DNA of 20,804 bases from the IMG/VR virus record IMGVR_UViG_3300005537_000505, positions 1-20,804 of that record; one strand, written 5' to 3'. The translations under genes were made by a program, and so were the position numbers. The notes under the pieces were generated by a model. That model searched no databases, was not told the origin of the DNA, and was given only the letters and a program-made list of their open reading frames with translations. Positions 1-7,508 of the stretch are shown one piece after another; the first letter of the stretch is position 1, and the number at the start of each line of letters is the position of its first letter. This DNA comes from a virus.

Positions 1-2
1 CG

Positions 3-458
3 TGGGCGGTGCACCAGTACGGCCAGCAGGGCATCGACCTGGACGTCGCGAACTACCCGGACGCCGCGGCGATGACCCGCGCGCTCGGCAGGCCCCGGCC
101 TTCCCCGCCCGCACCGCCGAAGCCCGTGGAGGACGACATGGTCAGCATCTCCCCGCTCCAGCTCCCCGCGTACCAGTCCGGACCGGCCGGCGCCACGGCG
201 GCCGTCACGGTCGACCTGTCGTCCGCGGGCACCTTCAGGGCCATCGGGTTCTCCTCGCACTGGTCGCTGGCCGGGCAGCCGCAGCCGGCCATCCGGGTGG
301 AGGTCCACTCGTACAGCAAGGGGTTCACGCAGACCGTGCCTGAGCTGATGATCCCGCAGTCCGGCAAGGCCGTCGTTGTGTTCACCGAGCATGACGTCGA
401 TTACCTGTCCGTCAGCAGGGCGAACGGCAGCCCTGCGCTGGTGTCAGCGGGGACGTGA
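3..458 (+). CDS. C-terminal part of lysozyme-like glycoside hydrolase (GH25/DUF1906-type), partial
   Basis: The reading frame is open from base 3, so the gene begins outside the window and only its last ~151 residues are seen. The first residues, WAVHQYGQQGIDLDVANY, match the closing strand of GH25 and DUF1906 (Rv2525c-like) TIM barrels, where a W-x-x-QY ... D-x-N pattern ends the catalytic domain. Such enzymes cut or bind peptidoglycan and are common as phage or secreted lysins. A Pro-rich linker (PRPSPPAPPKP) follows, then a ~110-residue Ser/Val-rich, probably beta-rich C-terminal domain that I do not recognise and that may bind the cell wall or the virion. The stop codon overlaps the GTG of the next gene (GTGA), so the two are translationally coupled. 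The family call rests only on the C-terminal signature, because the catalytic Asp/Glu residues lie upstream of the window. Confidence 0.6.
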   Translation, partial: WAVHQYGQQGIDLDVANYPDAAAMTRALGRPRPSPPAPPKPVEDDMVSISPLQLPAYQSGPAGATAAVTVDLSSAGTFRAIGFSSHWSLAGQPQPAIRVEVHSYSKGFTQTVPELMIPQSGKAVVVFTEHDVDYLSVSRANGSPALVSAGT

Positions 459-631
459 CGGTGAGGGACTGGGTCTCGTTCCTGATCGCCGCGTTCGGCC
501 TGCTGCTCCTCCTCGCGGACACGGCCGTCGCGGGCGGCCAGGTCCGGATCGACAATCCGCAGTGGCTTCTCCCCGGCGGCCTCGCCTGCTGGCTCCTCGC
601 CTGGATAATCGCGATGCTGCCGAGGAATTAG
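455..631 (+). CDS. Small membrane protein with two predicted helices (holin-like position)
   Basis: This 58-residue frame starts at a GTG that overlaps the previous stop codon (GTGA). Residues ~5-25 (WVSFLIAAFGLLLLLADTAV) form one hydrophobic segment and residues ~37-54 (LLPGGLACWLLAWIIAMLP) a second, joined by a short polar hairpin. It therefore looks like a two-span inner-membrane protein with both ends on the same side. It lies directly after a lysin-like gene, where phages often put a holin, but no sequence signature proves holin activity and small membrane proteins of this form are also common in actinomycete islands. It is too short for many ORF callers. Confidence 0.55.
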   Translation: MTVRDWVSFLIAAFGLLLLLADTAVAGGQVRIDNPQWLLPGGLACWLLAWIIAMLPRN

Positions 632-697
632 GCCCCCATCGTCCCCTGGACGCGCGGCATCGTCCGCCCTGACCTGACGCAACGGAGGCACGTGACT

Positions 698-1618
698 ATG
701 CCTGCCCGCAGGCCGCTCGGCCGGCTCCCCGAGGACCGCTCGAAGCCGCGGCTGCTGCTCACCCCCCACCTGCGCGCCACGCCGCCCCCGCCCGCGTCAG
801 CGGACTGGTACAGCCACGTCCCGGCATGGGGGACGCTCGGGAACACGGACTGGGGCGACTGCGTGTTCGCAGGCACCGGCCATATCGCCGAGCAGCAGAC
901 CGCAGCCGGTGAAGGTACCGAGGTGATCGTCACCGACGCCGAGATACTCGCTGCTTACACCCGGGTCACGGGCTTCGACCCGGCCGCCGGGCCGCCAGGC
1001 CAGAACCCGACCGACAACGGCGCGCTGCTCCAGGACGGCCTCGCCGACCTGCGCAGGAACGGGCTCGCCGGGCAGAAGATCGCCGCGTTCGCCCGGCTCG
1101 CGGACGGCGATGAGGACGAGCTGAGGACCGCTGTCGCCCAGCTGGGCTGCGCGGCCATCGGCGTGCGGCTCCCGCAGTCCGCCCTCGCTCAGTTCGACGC
1201 CGGCGAGCCGTGGACACTGGTGCCGGACGACGGAGGCATAGCCGGCGGCCATGCAGTGACCGCCTTCGGGTACGACCAGACGTACATCTACCTGGTCTCC
1301 TGGGGAAAGGTCGTTCCCGCTGCGTGGGACTGGCTGCGCGCCTACTGCGGCGAGGCGTGGGCGGTCGTGTCGCAGGACTGGGCGGGACGCGACGGCAGGG
1401 ACCCGGAAGGCGTAGACCTGCACCAGCTCGGGAACGAGTTCGCGATGCTCACCGGCTCGCCGAACCCGTTCCCGGCCCCGCCCGCGCCGCCGCCGCACCC
1501 TGCACCGGGACCCGCCGCGCAGCTCGCCGAGCTGGCCGCTTTCATCCGCGAGGTCGCCGCGGACACTGCCCGCGACGTCACCGACATCACCCGCTGGCTC
1601 AGCCAGCACGGCATCTAG
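698..1618 (+). CDS. Papain-like (C1-type) cysteine peptidase domain protein
   Basis: The 306-residue product carries the papain-fold signatures in order. Residues ~49-58, NTDWGDCVFA, place the nucleophile at Cys55. Residues ~183-193, GGHAVTAFGYD, place the catalytic His at 185. SWG at ~201-203 corresponds to the NSWG motif, although the usual catalytic Asn is not clearly kept. The N-terminus is basic without a signal peptide. After the peptidase comes a Pro-rich linker (PFPAPPAPPPHPAPGP) and a ~40-residue C-terminal helix. The ATG at 698 is preferred over GTG 692 because GGAGG at 684-688 then sits 9 nt away instead of 3. Proteins of this type occur in actinobacterial prophage-like regions. 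The substrate is unknown, and a structural, non-proteolytic role is possible given the doubtful Asn. Confidence 0.7.
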   Translation: MPARRPLGRLPEDRSKPRLLLTPHLRATPPPPASADWYSHVPAWGTLGNTDWGDCVFAGTGHIAEQQTAAGEGTEVIVTDAEILAAYTRVTGFDPAAGPPGQNPTDNGALLQDGLADLRRNGLAGQKIAAFARLADGDEDELRTAVAQLGCAAIGVRLPQSALAQFDAGEPWTLVPDDGGIAGGHAVTAFGYDQTYIYLVSWGKVVPAAWDWLRAYCGEAWAVVSQDWAGRDGRDPEGVDLHQLGNEFAMLTGSPNPFPAPPAPPPHPAPGPAAQLAELAAFIREVAADTARDVTDITRWLSQHGI

Positions 1619-1630
1619 AGGAGAACCGCC

Positions 1631-1924
1631 TTGACAGAGACGGGCACCGGGCAGGTACCTGAGCCGTCGCACCCGGGATTCCTGGCACACCTCCGCGACC
1701 ACCTGCTGCCGGAAGTCGCGGCCCTCCGCGCCGACGCGGAGCACGCCAGGACGGCAATCCCGGCCGCGCTCGCCGGCATCGGCACCCTCGCCGGCATCAT
1801 CGGGTCGCTCGCCAGGATGGCGGACCCTTCAGCCGGGCCGGAGGTCACCGCGATGATCGCCGAGGCGGATAAGGCGGCTGCTGAGGCGGCCGCGGCAGCG
1901 GAGAAGCTCCTCGGGAAGATGTAG
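1631..1924 (+). CDS. Small hypothetical helical protein, phage-like neighbourhood
   Basis: The 97-residue product begins at TTG 1631, supported by AGGAG at 1619-1623 with 7-nt spacing, and follows the peptidase gene after 12 nt. The N-terminal half (LRDHLLPEVAALRADAEHA) is amphipathic helix. The centre (IPAALAGIGTLAGIIGSLA) is a Gly/Ala-rich hydrophobic stretch that could be a membrane segment or a packed helix. The end is Ala/Glu/Lys-rich helix or coiled coil (AAAEAAAAAEKLLGKM). I recognise no family. Its position as the last gene of the plus-strand run, just before a strong hairpin, suggests it belongs to the same transcript as the lysin-like and peptidase genes. Confidence 0.6.
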   Translation: MTETGTGQVPEPSHPGFLAHLRDHLLPEVAALRADAEHARTAIPAALAGIGTLAGIIGSLARMADPSAGPEVTAMIAEADKAAAEAAAAAEKLLGKM

Positions 1925-1949
1925 GCCCTCAGCCCCGGCTAAGAACGCA

Positions 1950-1987
1950 CCGCCCCGCTCCTGGTCACGCGGCCCGGAGCGGGGCGG
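1950..1987. terminator. Hairpin between convergent genes, likely bidirectional terminator
   Basis: A perfect 12-bp inverted repeat (CCGCCCCGCTCC / GGAGCGGGGCGG) encloses a 14-nt loop. It lies between the end of the plus-strand phage-like run (1924) and the end of the minus-strand glycosyltransferase operon (2021). There is no T-tract, as is usual for actinomycete terminators. Confidence 0.75.
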
Positions 1988-2020
1988 CTTCCGCATGCCC
2001 GGTGGTGGGCGGCGGCCATC

Positions 2021-2827
2021 TCAGGCGGCATCGTTCCCGCCTCGGGAGACCGCGTACCTCACTGGCTCGCGGTGCGCCATGAATGACCCGGCCTGCGAGA
2101 ACGCAAACGAAGCCTCCGTCGAGGCCCAGCCGTCAAGCAGCCCGATGGTCTGCGACCTGGACGCGTCCGGGACGACGGTGACGTACCCGGCCTGCGTGAC
2201 ACGGCTGAGCTGCCAGTCGTATCCGGAGTCGAAGCCGCGCGTCCCCGAGTCGCATTCCCAGTCCCACACCGGGCGGATGGCCCGCTCCCACCGGCTGCGC
2301 CACGTGCCCCAGCACCACGCGTTGAAGTACGGCAGGAGCCTGACCGCCGACTGGTCCGCGTCCGTATCCTGTGCCGGCTCGTGCGGGTCCCATCCCTGGC
2401 CGCCCCGGCTGTGCGCGCACACCGCGAGAACCTGTTCGTCCTGCGCGAACAGGCCGGCCGCCCAGCAGAAGTACTCCAGGACGTCGGAAGACACCACCAC
2501 GTCTTCCTCGCCGAAGATGACGAACTCCGCCGCCGGGTCAGCGAGCACATGGTCCGCGGCCTCCGCGATGGCCCTTCCCATGCCCCTTGACGCCGCCGCC
2601 GCGGCGGAGTCCGGCTTGATCCGCACCCGGGCGCCCAGCCCGGAGGATGCGCGGAAATCGCTGATGACCTCAACCTGCTCAGCGAACTGGGCCTCGTCGT
2701 AGCCGAGCGCGATGGTGAACGAGTGCACGCCGCCGAGGCCGCGCGCCCCGCGCCAGGACTCCAGGGTCTGGCGGAGATAGTAGGGGCGTTTCAGCGCCGT
2801 CACGATGACCGCAGGCTCACAGCTCAT
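2021..2827 (-). CDS. GT-A fold glycosyltransferase (GNT-I/GT2-like)
   Basis: The 268-residue product starts with PAVIVTALKRPYYLRQTLES (residues ~5-24), a pattern typical of the first strand and nucleotide-binding loop of GT-A glycosyltransferases such as GT2 and GNT-I (GT13). At ~103-122 comes FVIFGEEDVVVSSDVLEYF, where the EED at ~107-109 takes the place of the metal-binding DxD/EDD motif and is followed by the expected helix. Aromatic-rich segments downstream (YFNAWCWGTW, FDSGYDWQL) resemble acceptor-side motifs. The ATG at 2827 is chosen because it overlaps the stop codon of the upstream methyltransferase as ATGA; a longer frame exists but would run far into that gene. It is the last gene of the operon. 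Donor and acceptor sugars cannot be told from sequence. Confidence 0.75.
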   Translation of the reverse strand: MSCEPAVIVTALKRPYYLRQTLESWRGARGLGGVHSFTIALGYDEAQFAEQVEVISDFRASSGLGARVRIKPDSAAAAASRGMGRAIAEAADHVLADPAAEFVIFGEEDVVVSSDVLEYFCWAAGLFAQDEQVLAVCAHSRGGQGWDPHEPAQDTDADQSAVRLLPYFNAWCWGTWRSRWERAIRPVWDWECDSGTRGFDSGYDWQLSRVTQAGYVTVVPDASRSQTIGLLDGWASTEASFAFSQAGSFMAHREPVRYAVSRGGNDAA

Positions 2828-3378
2828 GCCCATACGACCCCCAGTCCGTAGCTGCCGTGCCGGTTCACCCAGGTCCGCCCTGTCTCCGCGCAGTAGATGC
2901 CCAGCGCCTCGGTGACTGGTCCGCCTGGCTCGCCGAGCATCCTGTCCCCGTCCGGCATCCACTCGGTATCATGCAGCAGCGCGAGGCCGCCCGCGCGGAT
3001 TCGCGGGACGTACAGGCGCAGCTCGGCCAGGGTGTGACTGGTGGCGTGGGACGTGTCGACGAACAGGATGTCGCACGTGGCAGGCAGCCACTCCTGCGCC
3101 TGCACGCTGAGGTCATCGGCCTGGAGGAAATGCCACCTGGGCAGCCCGTTCCAGTCCGCCGGCACATCAGGCGGCTCGATGTCGGCCGACCAGACGTGGC
3201 CGTCGTTGCCGGCGGTCCCGGAGAGGAACGCCGCCGTGCTGTTCCCGGAACGCACCCCGAGCTCGATGATGACCGGTCTCGTGAATGCTGCCGCAGTGTC
3301 GCGCAGGAATCTCATATGGCCTTGCATGTCGGACTTCGCGGCGGCCCTGGCCTCGTAGTCGCCTGCTATCGCCGTCAC
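2824..3378 (-). CDS. Class I SAM-dependent methyltransferase (Methyltransf_24-like)
   Basis: The 184-residue product has the Rossmann methyltransferase motifs in order. Motif I is IIELGVRSGNSTAAF (~37-51). The acidic residue after strand 2 is in WSADIEPP (~63-70). The DILFVDTSHATSHT segment (~103-116) is characteristic of the CmcI/Methyltransf_24 group, and GGLALLHDTEW (~130-140) follows strand 5. The HDT is the usual metal or acceptor site of this group. The GTG start overlaps the upstream stop (GTGA), and its own stop overlaps the downstream ATG (ATGA), so it sits tightly inside the glycosyltransferase operon. The context suggests O-methylation of a sugar or glycan made by the neighbouring enzymes, which is inference. 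Confidence 0.8.
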   Translation of the reverse strand: MTAIAGDYEARAAAKSDMQGHMRFLRDTAAAFTRPVIIELGVRSGNSTAAFLSGTAGNDGHVWSADIEPPDVPADWNGLPRWHFLQADDLSVQAQEWLPATCDILFVDTSHATSHTLAELRLYVPRIRAGGLALLHDTEWMPDGDRMLGEPGGPVTEALGIYCAETGRTWVNRHGSYGLGVVWA

Positions 3379-4193
3379 GCTGCGCCTTCAGTCATGCGCG
3401 GCCGGAGCCAGTATGGCGGGCACCTGCCGTCGCGGATCCAGGCCGGCCACGTCTCGTCGACAGTCACTGGGACCACGCCGGAGTCGGGTGCGTGATGCTC
3501 GCCGCGATTCCAGGTGGCGCCGGTCCGGATGGCTTCCCATTCCGCGCGGGGCATCTCGGTGTGGCAGGTGGCGGCGAGCTTCCGCTCACGGTCAGCCTCC
3601 GTGCCCAGCCACGAGAAATGCCAGCCGCCGTCCTCGATGACAGGAAGGGCGTGACGCTGGTCGCGGACCTGGCTCAGCGATGGCCTCCTCGGCCCGCTGA
3701 CGCATCCGGCGCGGACGACGACTGACGTGAGCTGAGGGACTGGGTACTCCCAGTCGCAGGCAGAATGGAAGACCCGCTGCCTCAGCGCCGCCGCCCCCTG
3801 CTCCGGGCAGCCCCCCAGCGCGGCATCAGATGGGATCTCATCGCAGTCAGCGACGAGGAGGATGTCATCCGGGCGCACGCCTGCCAGATGGTGCCATGCT
3901 GCGTCACGCTGGGCGTGCTCGCGTTGCCAGTGGTCAGACCCCTCAGGGAGCTCACTGACTTCCACAAAGGTGATCCAGTCAGCGAACGCGGCAAACCGTT
4001 CCCGGTTCTCTGTGTACCGCAGGGGCTTGGGGACGCCGCGGTGGGTCACGCTAGCTTCCGTTATGACCGTTCGATGCACCTTTCCGGCGAGATGGTTCAG
4101 TCTCATCTCGAGCATGTCCAGTTCACCGTCGAACATGATCAGGTCCCAGACCCGGCCGGTAAGGATGCGACCACCCCGGCATCCTGGCCGCAC
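3375..4193 (-). CDS. GT17-family-like glycosyltransferase
   Basis: The product resembles glycosyltransferase family 17 (beta-1,4-N-acetylglucosaminyltransferase type, PF04724). It has WDLIMFDGELDMLEMRL near the N-terminus, then a VITEASVTHRGVPKPLRY segment, then WQREHAQRD, then the acidic site DDILLVADCDEIP, and GGWHFSWLG towards the C-terminus. All are in the order expected for the family. The start is uncertain. GTG 4193 keeps the first beta strand and overlaps the upstream gene by ~55 bp. ATG 4136 lies just after the upstream stop but would remove the WDLI strand. A GTG at 4244 is also open. Its stop overlaps the next gene's GTG (GTGA). Bacterial GT17 genes are uncommon and often found in phage or capsule-type loci; acceptor unknown. 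Confidence 0.75.
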   Translation of the reverse strand: MRPGCRGGRILTGRVWDLIMFDGELDMLEMRLNHLAGKVHRTVITEASVTHRGVPKPLRYTENRERFAAFADWITFVEVSELPEGSDHWQREHAQRDAAWHHLAGVRPDDILLVADCDEIPSDAALGGCPEQGAAALRQRVFHSACDWEYPVPQLTSVVVRAGCVSGPRRPSLSQVRDQRHALPVIEDGGWHFSWLGTEADRERKLAATCHTEMPRAEWEAIRTGATWNRGEHHAPDSGVVPVTVDETWPAWIRDGRCPPYWLRPRMTEGAA

Positions 4194-4981
4194 CAGGGCG
4201 GCATCGGCGCCCCTGGCGGAAGGACCGCTCCGCCTGCCATGCACCCGCCCGCATCGCGGCCGTCGTGTCCGTCAAGGCGGTCACAGTCCGGCAGGCAGTG
4301 CCGGACGAGCGCCCTTACCTTCGCGGTATCGGCTGCCATCCGGTCGTCCCGCCAGCGTGCGTAGGCGTCCCGGTCGTCCTGATGCAGCGCCTCCGCGTCG
4401 GCATAGGTGGCGTCCAGGGCCGACTTGGCTACGCCCCAGTGCATGTGCTCGATCACCACGTCCGGGACGTAGGAGAGGCAGCCGGAGAGCTCGCCGATGT
4501 CCCTCCAGCACAGGTCCACGCACATGTGGCGCATCGACGGCTCGCACATCCAGCCGAGTGCTTCCACGATGCCGGCCGAGATGACAGGAGCGGTGGGAAG
4601 CCGGCCGCCCATGATCATGTCATTCCCGTACGCGATGCCGGTTCCCCCCGTCCGCCCGAGCGCGGCGAGCAGCAGGCCGTCCCAGTTCCCGGTCCTGGGC
4701 AGGTGGTCATCACCGAGGGACGCGAAGGCCCGGTAGCGGCCGGAGTGCCGGCTCGCGAGCTTGTTTGTCCACCCCGTGAGGGTGTCGCGGGGCCCGGTGA
4801 ACATCCGGACCCGACCCTGGCAGTTACCGGGGACGGTGCCCGCGTAGAGCAGCGCCTGGTCGTCGTCGACCGCGACCGCAACGTCCGTCGCCGCTCCTGA
4901 CAGGCTCAGGCAGGCCGCGAGCATTTCCTGCAGCCGGCCGGGGCGCCCCCGGGACGGCGTGATGACCAGCAGGTCCCTCAC
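4139..4981 (-). CDS. GT2-like glycosyltransferase
   Basis: The 280-residue product begins LLVITPSRGRPGRLQEMLA, the classic GT-A start with an R-G-R nucleotide loop. It has an acidic DDD at ~39-41 after the second strand and ASLGDDHLPRTGNWD (~87-101) as the DxD-type metal site followed by the conserved W-D. IEHMHW later on resembles the His ligand seen in many GT2 enzymes. The last ~50 residues after LVRHCLPD are Gly/Pro-rich and lie over the start of the downstream gene, so they may be a dispensable tail. Its ATG overlaps the preceding stop (ATGA at 4978-4981), giving coupling to the bifunctional gene upstream. Confidence 0.75.
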   Translation of the reverse strand: MRDLLVITPSRGRPGRLQEMLAACLSLSGAATDVAVAVDDDQALLYAGTVPGNCQGRVRMFTGPRDTLTGWTNKLASRHSGRYRAFASLGDDHLPRTGNWDGLLLAALGRTGGTGIAYGNDMIMGGRLPTAPVISAGIVEALGWMCEPSMRHMCVDLCWRDIGELSGCLSYVPDVVIEHMHWGVAKSALDATYADAEALHQDDRDAYARWRDDRMAADTAKVRALVRHCLPDCDRLDGHDGRDAGGCMAGGAVLPPGAPMPPWCGQDAGVVASLPAGSGT

Positions 4982-6966
4982 TGAGCGCCGGCCCGGTCTC
5001 TGGTGACGGCGCGCAGGTCAGCCGCCGTGGCGGCTGCATGTGCTGCCGCGGTCCGCTCAGCGAGCTCGCGGGCGTCCAGTTCCCCGGCGTCCCACGCTCC
5101 GGCGAGCCGCGCGATGACCTCATCCCTCGCCGCTGCCGGCACAGCGACAGGCAGCGCGACCAGGTAAGGGGCGCAGCCGTACATCCCGGCCGGCCGCACC
5201 TCGTACCCGTATCCGCCCAGGAGCCCCACCAGCTCGCTGCGGTCGTAACAGCCGTACACTGAATGGTCCTCGATCCACAGCACCGGCCGCAGCCGGCTGA
5301 GGGTTTCCCGCATGCCGCGCAGGGCGTGCAGGTCCGCGCCTTCCACGTCTAGCTTCACCAGGTCGATGCGCGGCTCATCCGCGAGCAGGTCATCCAGCGG
5401 GCAGCCGGTCACGGTGCCGCCGTCATCGGGGATGACCCGGGTGGACCCGTCCCGCTCATGCCCGGCAGGTGAGTCGAGCCGCAGCAGGGCGTTCTCGTCC
5501 CATGCGGCGACCTCGAGGACCGTGACGTTCCCCGGCTCGTTGAGGGCGATGTTGTCGCGCAGTCTCGCTGCGGTAGCCGGGTTCGGCTCGACGGCGATCA
5601 CCTTCGATGCGGCCTCTGCCGCACGGAGGGTGTAGTGCCCGACGTGGGCGCCGACGTCCAGGAACACCCCGCCGGGCGGGAGGAGCGACAGGAGCGAGTC
5701 TTCGACGGACTCCTCGTGGAACGGGCCGAGCCGGTCACCGTGATCTTCCGGGCCGTCTACCCGCCAGTCCAGGCCGGCGTGGCGGACGATCCGGCGGTCC
5801 TCCTGGCGCATCTGCTCGAGCCGCGCCAAGACCGGCTTCCAGTACTGCTCCAGCACCAGGTCGGCGTCGTACCCGAGCGCGAACTCGCGGGTAGCCTGCC
5901 GTTTCGCCTCGATGGCGCCCGACATGGTCAGCTCGTAGGCTTCCTCGTAGGCGGCCTCGATATCGTCGATGAACGGGACCTGCCAGCTTTCCCCGTGCCA
6001 CTCGTTCCACCACGGCTGCCCGCGCACTTTCCAGCCGGAGCCGCACAGCTCGGTCATGGCTGTCGCGTCGTTCACCACTACGGGCGTGCCGCACGACTGG
6101 GCTTCGAGGACGGGGATACCGAAGCCCTCCCCGTACGAGGCGGAGGACAGGACGTCGATCGCGGAATACCACTCGGCCAGCTCGGCGGCCGTAACCGCGC
6201 CGATGGCCATCCTGTACTGATCGCTGAACGAGACAGCGCCGGCGACGCCTTTCCTCTGCGCCATCCTGACGAGGTTCAGCCCGGTCGGCACGCCGCCCTT
6301 GACCGAGTGCACCGACAGGATCGCCTCGGGATGCCGCGCGTGGAACCGGCTGAACGCTTCGAACTGTTCGCCGAAAGCTTTCCTTGAACTGTCTTTATTG
6401 GCAGCCGCAATGCCTACGATGAAGCGTCCGTCGTGCCCGAACCTGCGGCGCACCTCCTCCCGGTCCGGTGCCGGCCTGAACACGGAGGTCTCGCAGGCGT
6501 GCGGTACGTACGCCGCGTCGAAACCCCGCGCCGTGAGCTGGGCCTGCCCGTGCCTGCTCATCGCGACCGGGAACGCTCCGGTCTCCCGCAGCCAGTTCTC
6601 GTCGGGCTCGCCGAGGGCAAGCGTGTCGACCGGCATCCACGCCGCAACCGGGACGCCCTGCTCCTGGTGAATGGCCCTGATCTGGCCCTTATCGAGAACC
6701 CACGCATCCATCAGCGTGATGAGCGCGTCGGCACGCGACTGCCTGACGTGCTCGGCGATGATGTCCGATCCGTACGCGTCTATGCCTGGCGGGAGGACCA
6801 GGTGACCTTTCCAGTTCCCGGTGTCCCCCTGGATGCCGTAGAAGGCCGACGCGATGACCTCGTGTCCTAGGGCGGCAATACGGGTGATGAACAGGCCCGC
6901 TTCTATGCCGTACCCGGTGGGCAGTCCCGGGCGGTTCGAGTGGAAGAGGATTCGGATGGGAGCCAC
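4978..6966 (-). CDS. Fusion of GT-B glycosyltransferase (GT4-like) and FkbM-family methyltransferase
   Basis: The 662-residue product joins two enzymes. Residues ~1-385 are a GT-B glycosyltransferase: IRILFHSNRPGLPTGYG opens the N-terminal Rossmann domain, and SYGEGFGIPVLEAQSCGTPV (~278-296) is the donor-binding E-x7-E motif with E280 and E288. Residues ~395-600 are an FkbM-type methyltransferase with FLDVGAHVGHYTL (~435-447), VIAVEPNP (~456-463) and LVKLDVEGADLHALRG (~536-551). A helical Ala-rich tail ends the protein. The GTG at 6966 has no convincing Shine-Dalgarno sequence but gives the natural first strand. It is the first gene of a five-gene coupled operon. The likely role is to transfer a sugar and O-methylate it or a neighbouring sugar; the sugar is unknown. 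Confidence 0.85.
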   Translation of the reverse strand: MAPIRILFHSNRPGLPTGYGIEAGLFITRIAALGHEVIASAFYGIQGDTGNWKGHLVLPPGIDAYGSDIIAEHVRQSRADALITLMDAWVLDKGQIRAIHQEQGVPVAAWMPVDTLALGEPDENWLRETGAFPVAMSRHGQAQLTARGFDAAYVPHACETSVFRPAPDREEVRRRFGHDGRFIVGIAAANKDSSRKAFGEQFEAFSRFHARHPEAILSVHSVKGGVPTGLNLVRMAQRKGVAGAVSFSDQYRMAIGAVTAAELAEWYSAIDVLSSASYGEGFGIPVLEAQSCGTPVVVNDATAMTELCGSGWKVRGQPWWNEWHGESWQVPFIDDIEAAYEEAYELTMSGAIEAKRQATREFALGYDADLVLEQYWKPVLARLEQMRQEDRRIVRHAGLDWRVDGPEDHGDRLGPFHEESVEDSLLSLLPPGGVFLDVGAHVGHYTLRAAEAASKVIAVEPNPATAARLRDNIALNEPGNVTVLEVAAWDENALLRLDSPAGHERDGSTRVIPDDGGTVTGCPLDDLLADEPRIDLVKLDVEGADLHALRGMRETLSRLRPVLWIEDHSVYGCYDRSELVGLLGGYGYEVRPAGMYGCAPYLVALPVAVPAAARDEVIARLAGAWDAGELDARELAERTAAAHAAATAADLRAVTRDRAGAQ

Positions 6967-7039
6967 CAGGGGAATCGCGGGGGAACCTGACTTCCGAAGA
7001 TTGTGCGGGGTAACGCCCCCGTAGCGGCAACATCAGCGA

Positions 7040-7126
7040 GGCCGGGAAAGGCGAAGGCCCTGCGGGGAGCCGTGGCTGGAAGCTCGGCGGCCCGCGAGCC
7101 CTGTCCTTCAGGGCCGGGTTAGCCCG
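7040..7126 (+). mobile_element. Orphan TnpB (IS200/IS605-type) right-end / omega-RNA-like remnant
   Basis: The segment shows the pattern found at the 3' end of TnpB genes: a GGCCCTGCGGGGAGCCGTGG block, then GGAAGCTCGG, then a hairpin GCCCTG-tcctt-CAGGGC at 7098-7114 followed by CGGGTTAG. The intact TnpB element at 13938-15170 has a matching order (CCGTGAAACAGGAACCCCGG, then hairpins), and both segments are followed immediately by CTAGGAGGG. No TnpB reading frame lies upstream here; the neighbouring minus-strand genes are glycosyltransferases. I infer a decayed insertion that kept only its right end. It could also be a chance GC-rich structure. Confidence 0.4.
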
Positions 7127-7492
7127 TGCCCTAGGAGGGTTCGGCGAAACCCTTAGCTCCTGGTAGGCGGTGCGGGCAGGGGCTTGCCGGGTGGGGCTGA
7201 CCCCAGATTCCGGTACTGGTTACCCCAGGAACGTGAAGAACGGGCGGCAGGTGATCTGCCGTCCGGTCTTGCTGTCTGCGGTGACTGCCTTGACGTTCGA
7301 CGTCACGCCACGCCTTGGCTGGCTTCCGGGTGTACGCCGCCTCCGGTTCTTACCCCGGGCGTGTCTGCCCGGTCTCCGGTGTCGCCGGGCACGGGGCGGG
7401 ACTCCTGCTCGCGGATGACCTCGGTGAGCCGCTGCTGGAGCTGAAAATTTATGATCCTTACCCCAAAGGCGCGCGCCCAAGGCTGACAAGCT

Positions 7493-7501
7493 TGGTATAC
7501 A
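7493..7501 (+). promoter_or_regulatory. Extended -10 promoter, leaderless start at 7509
   Basis: TG at 7493-7494, one spacer base, then TATACA at 7496-7501 make an extended -10 element. The ATG of the next gene lies 8 nt further on, at the position expected for the transcription start, and no Shine-Dalgarno sequence precedes it. This suggests a leaderless mRNA, which is common in actinobacteria. No clear -35 is seen. Confidence 0.5.
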
Positions 7502-7508
7502 TGCGCCC

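Larger units (their letters stand above)
6967..7508. other. Non-coding stretch with a TnpB right-end-like remnant and repeat motif
   Basis: No frame here has coding character that I trust. The stretch contains the presumed promoter of the minus-strand glycan operon (no clear -10/-35 seen), a sequence at ~7040-7126 resembling the right end of a TnpB element, the repeat motif CTAGGAGGG at 7131-7139, and at its right edge a promoter for the small gene at 7509. A short minus-strand frame around 7220-7320 reads NVKAVTADSKTGRQITCRPF, which could be a decayed gene end, but it has no start, context or family match. Confidence 0.5.

Noticed and set aside
797-1744. Long minus-strand open frame (315 codons) opposite the cysteine peptidase
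   Set aside because: It is the complement of a gene with clear papain motifs; its product is Arg/Gly-rich, has no domain pattern and no ribosome binding site.
5635-6387. 250-codon plus-strand frame opposite the GT-B/FkbM gene
   Set aside because: The minus-strand frame shows intact catalytic motifs; this one is a typical high-GC antisense shadow.
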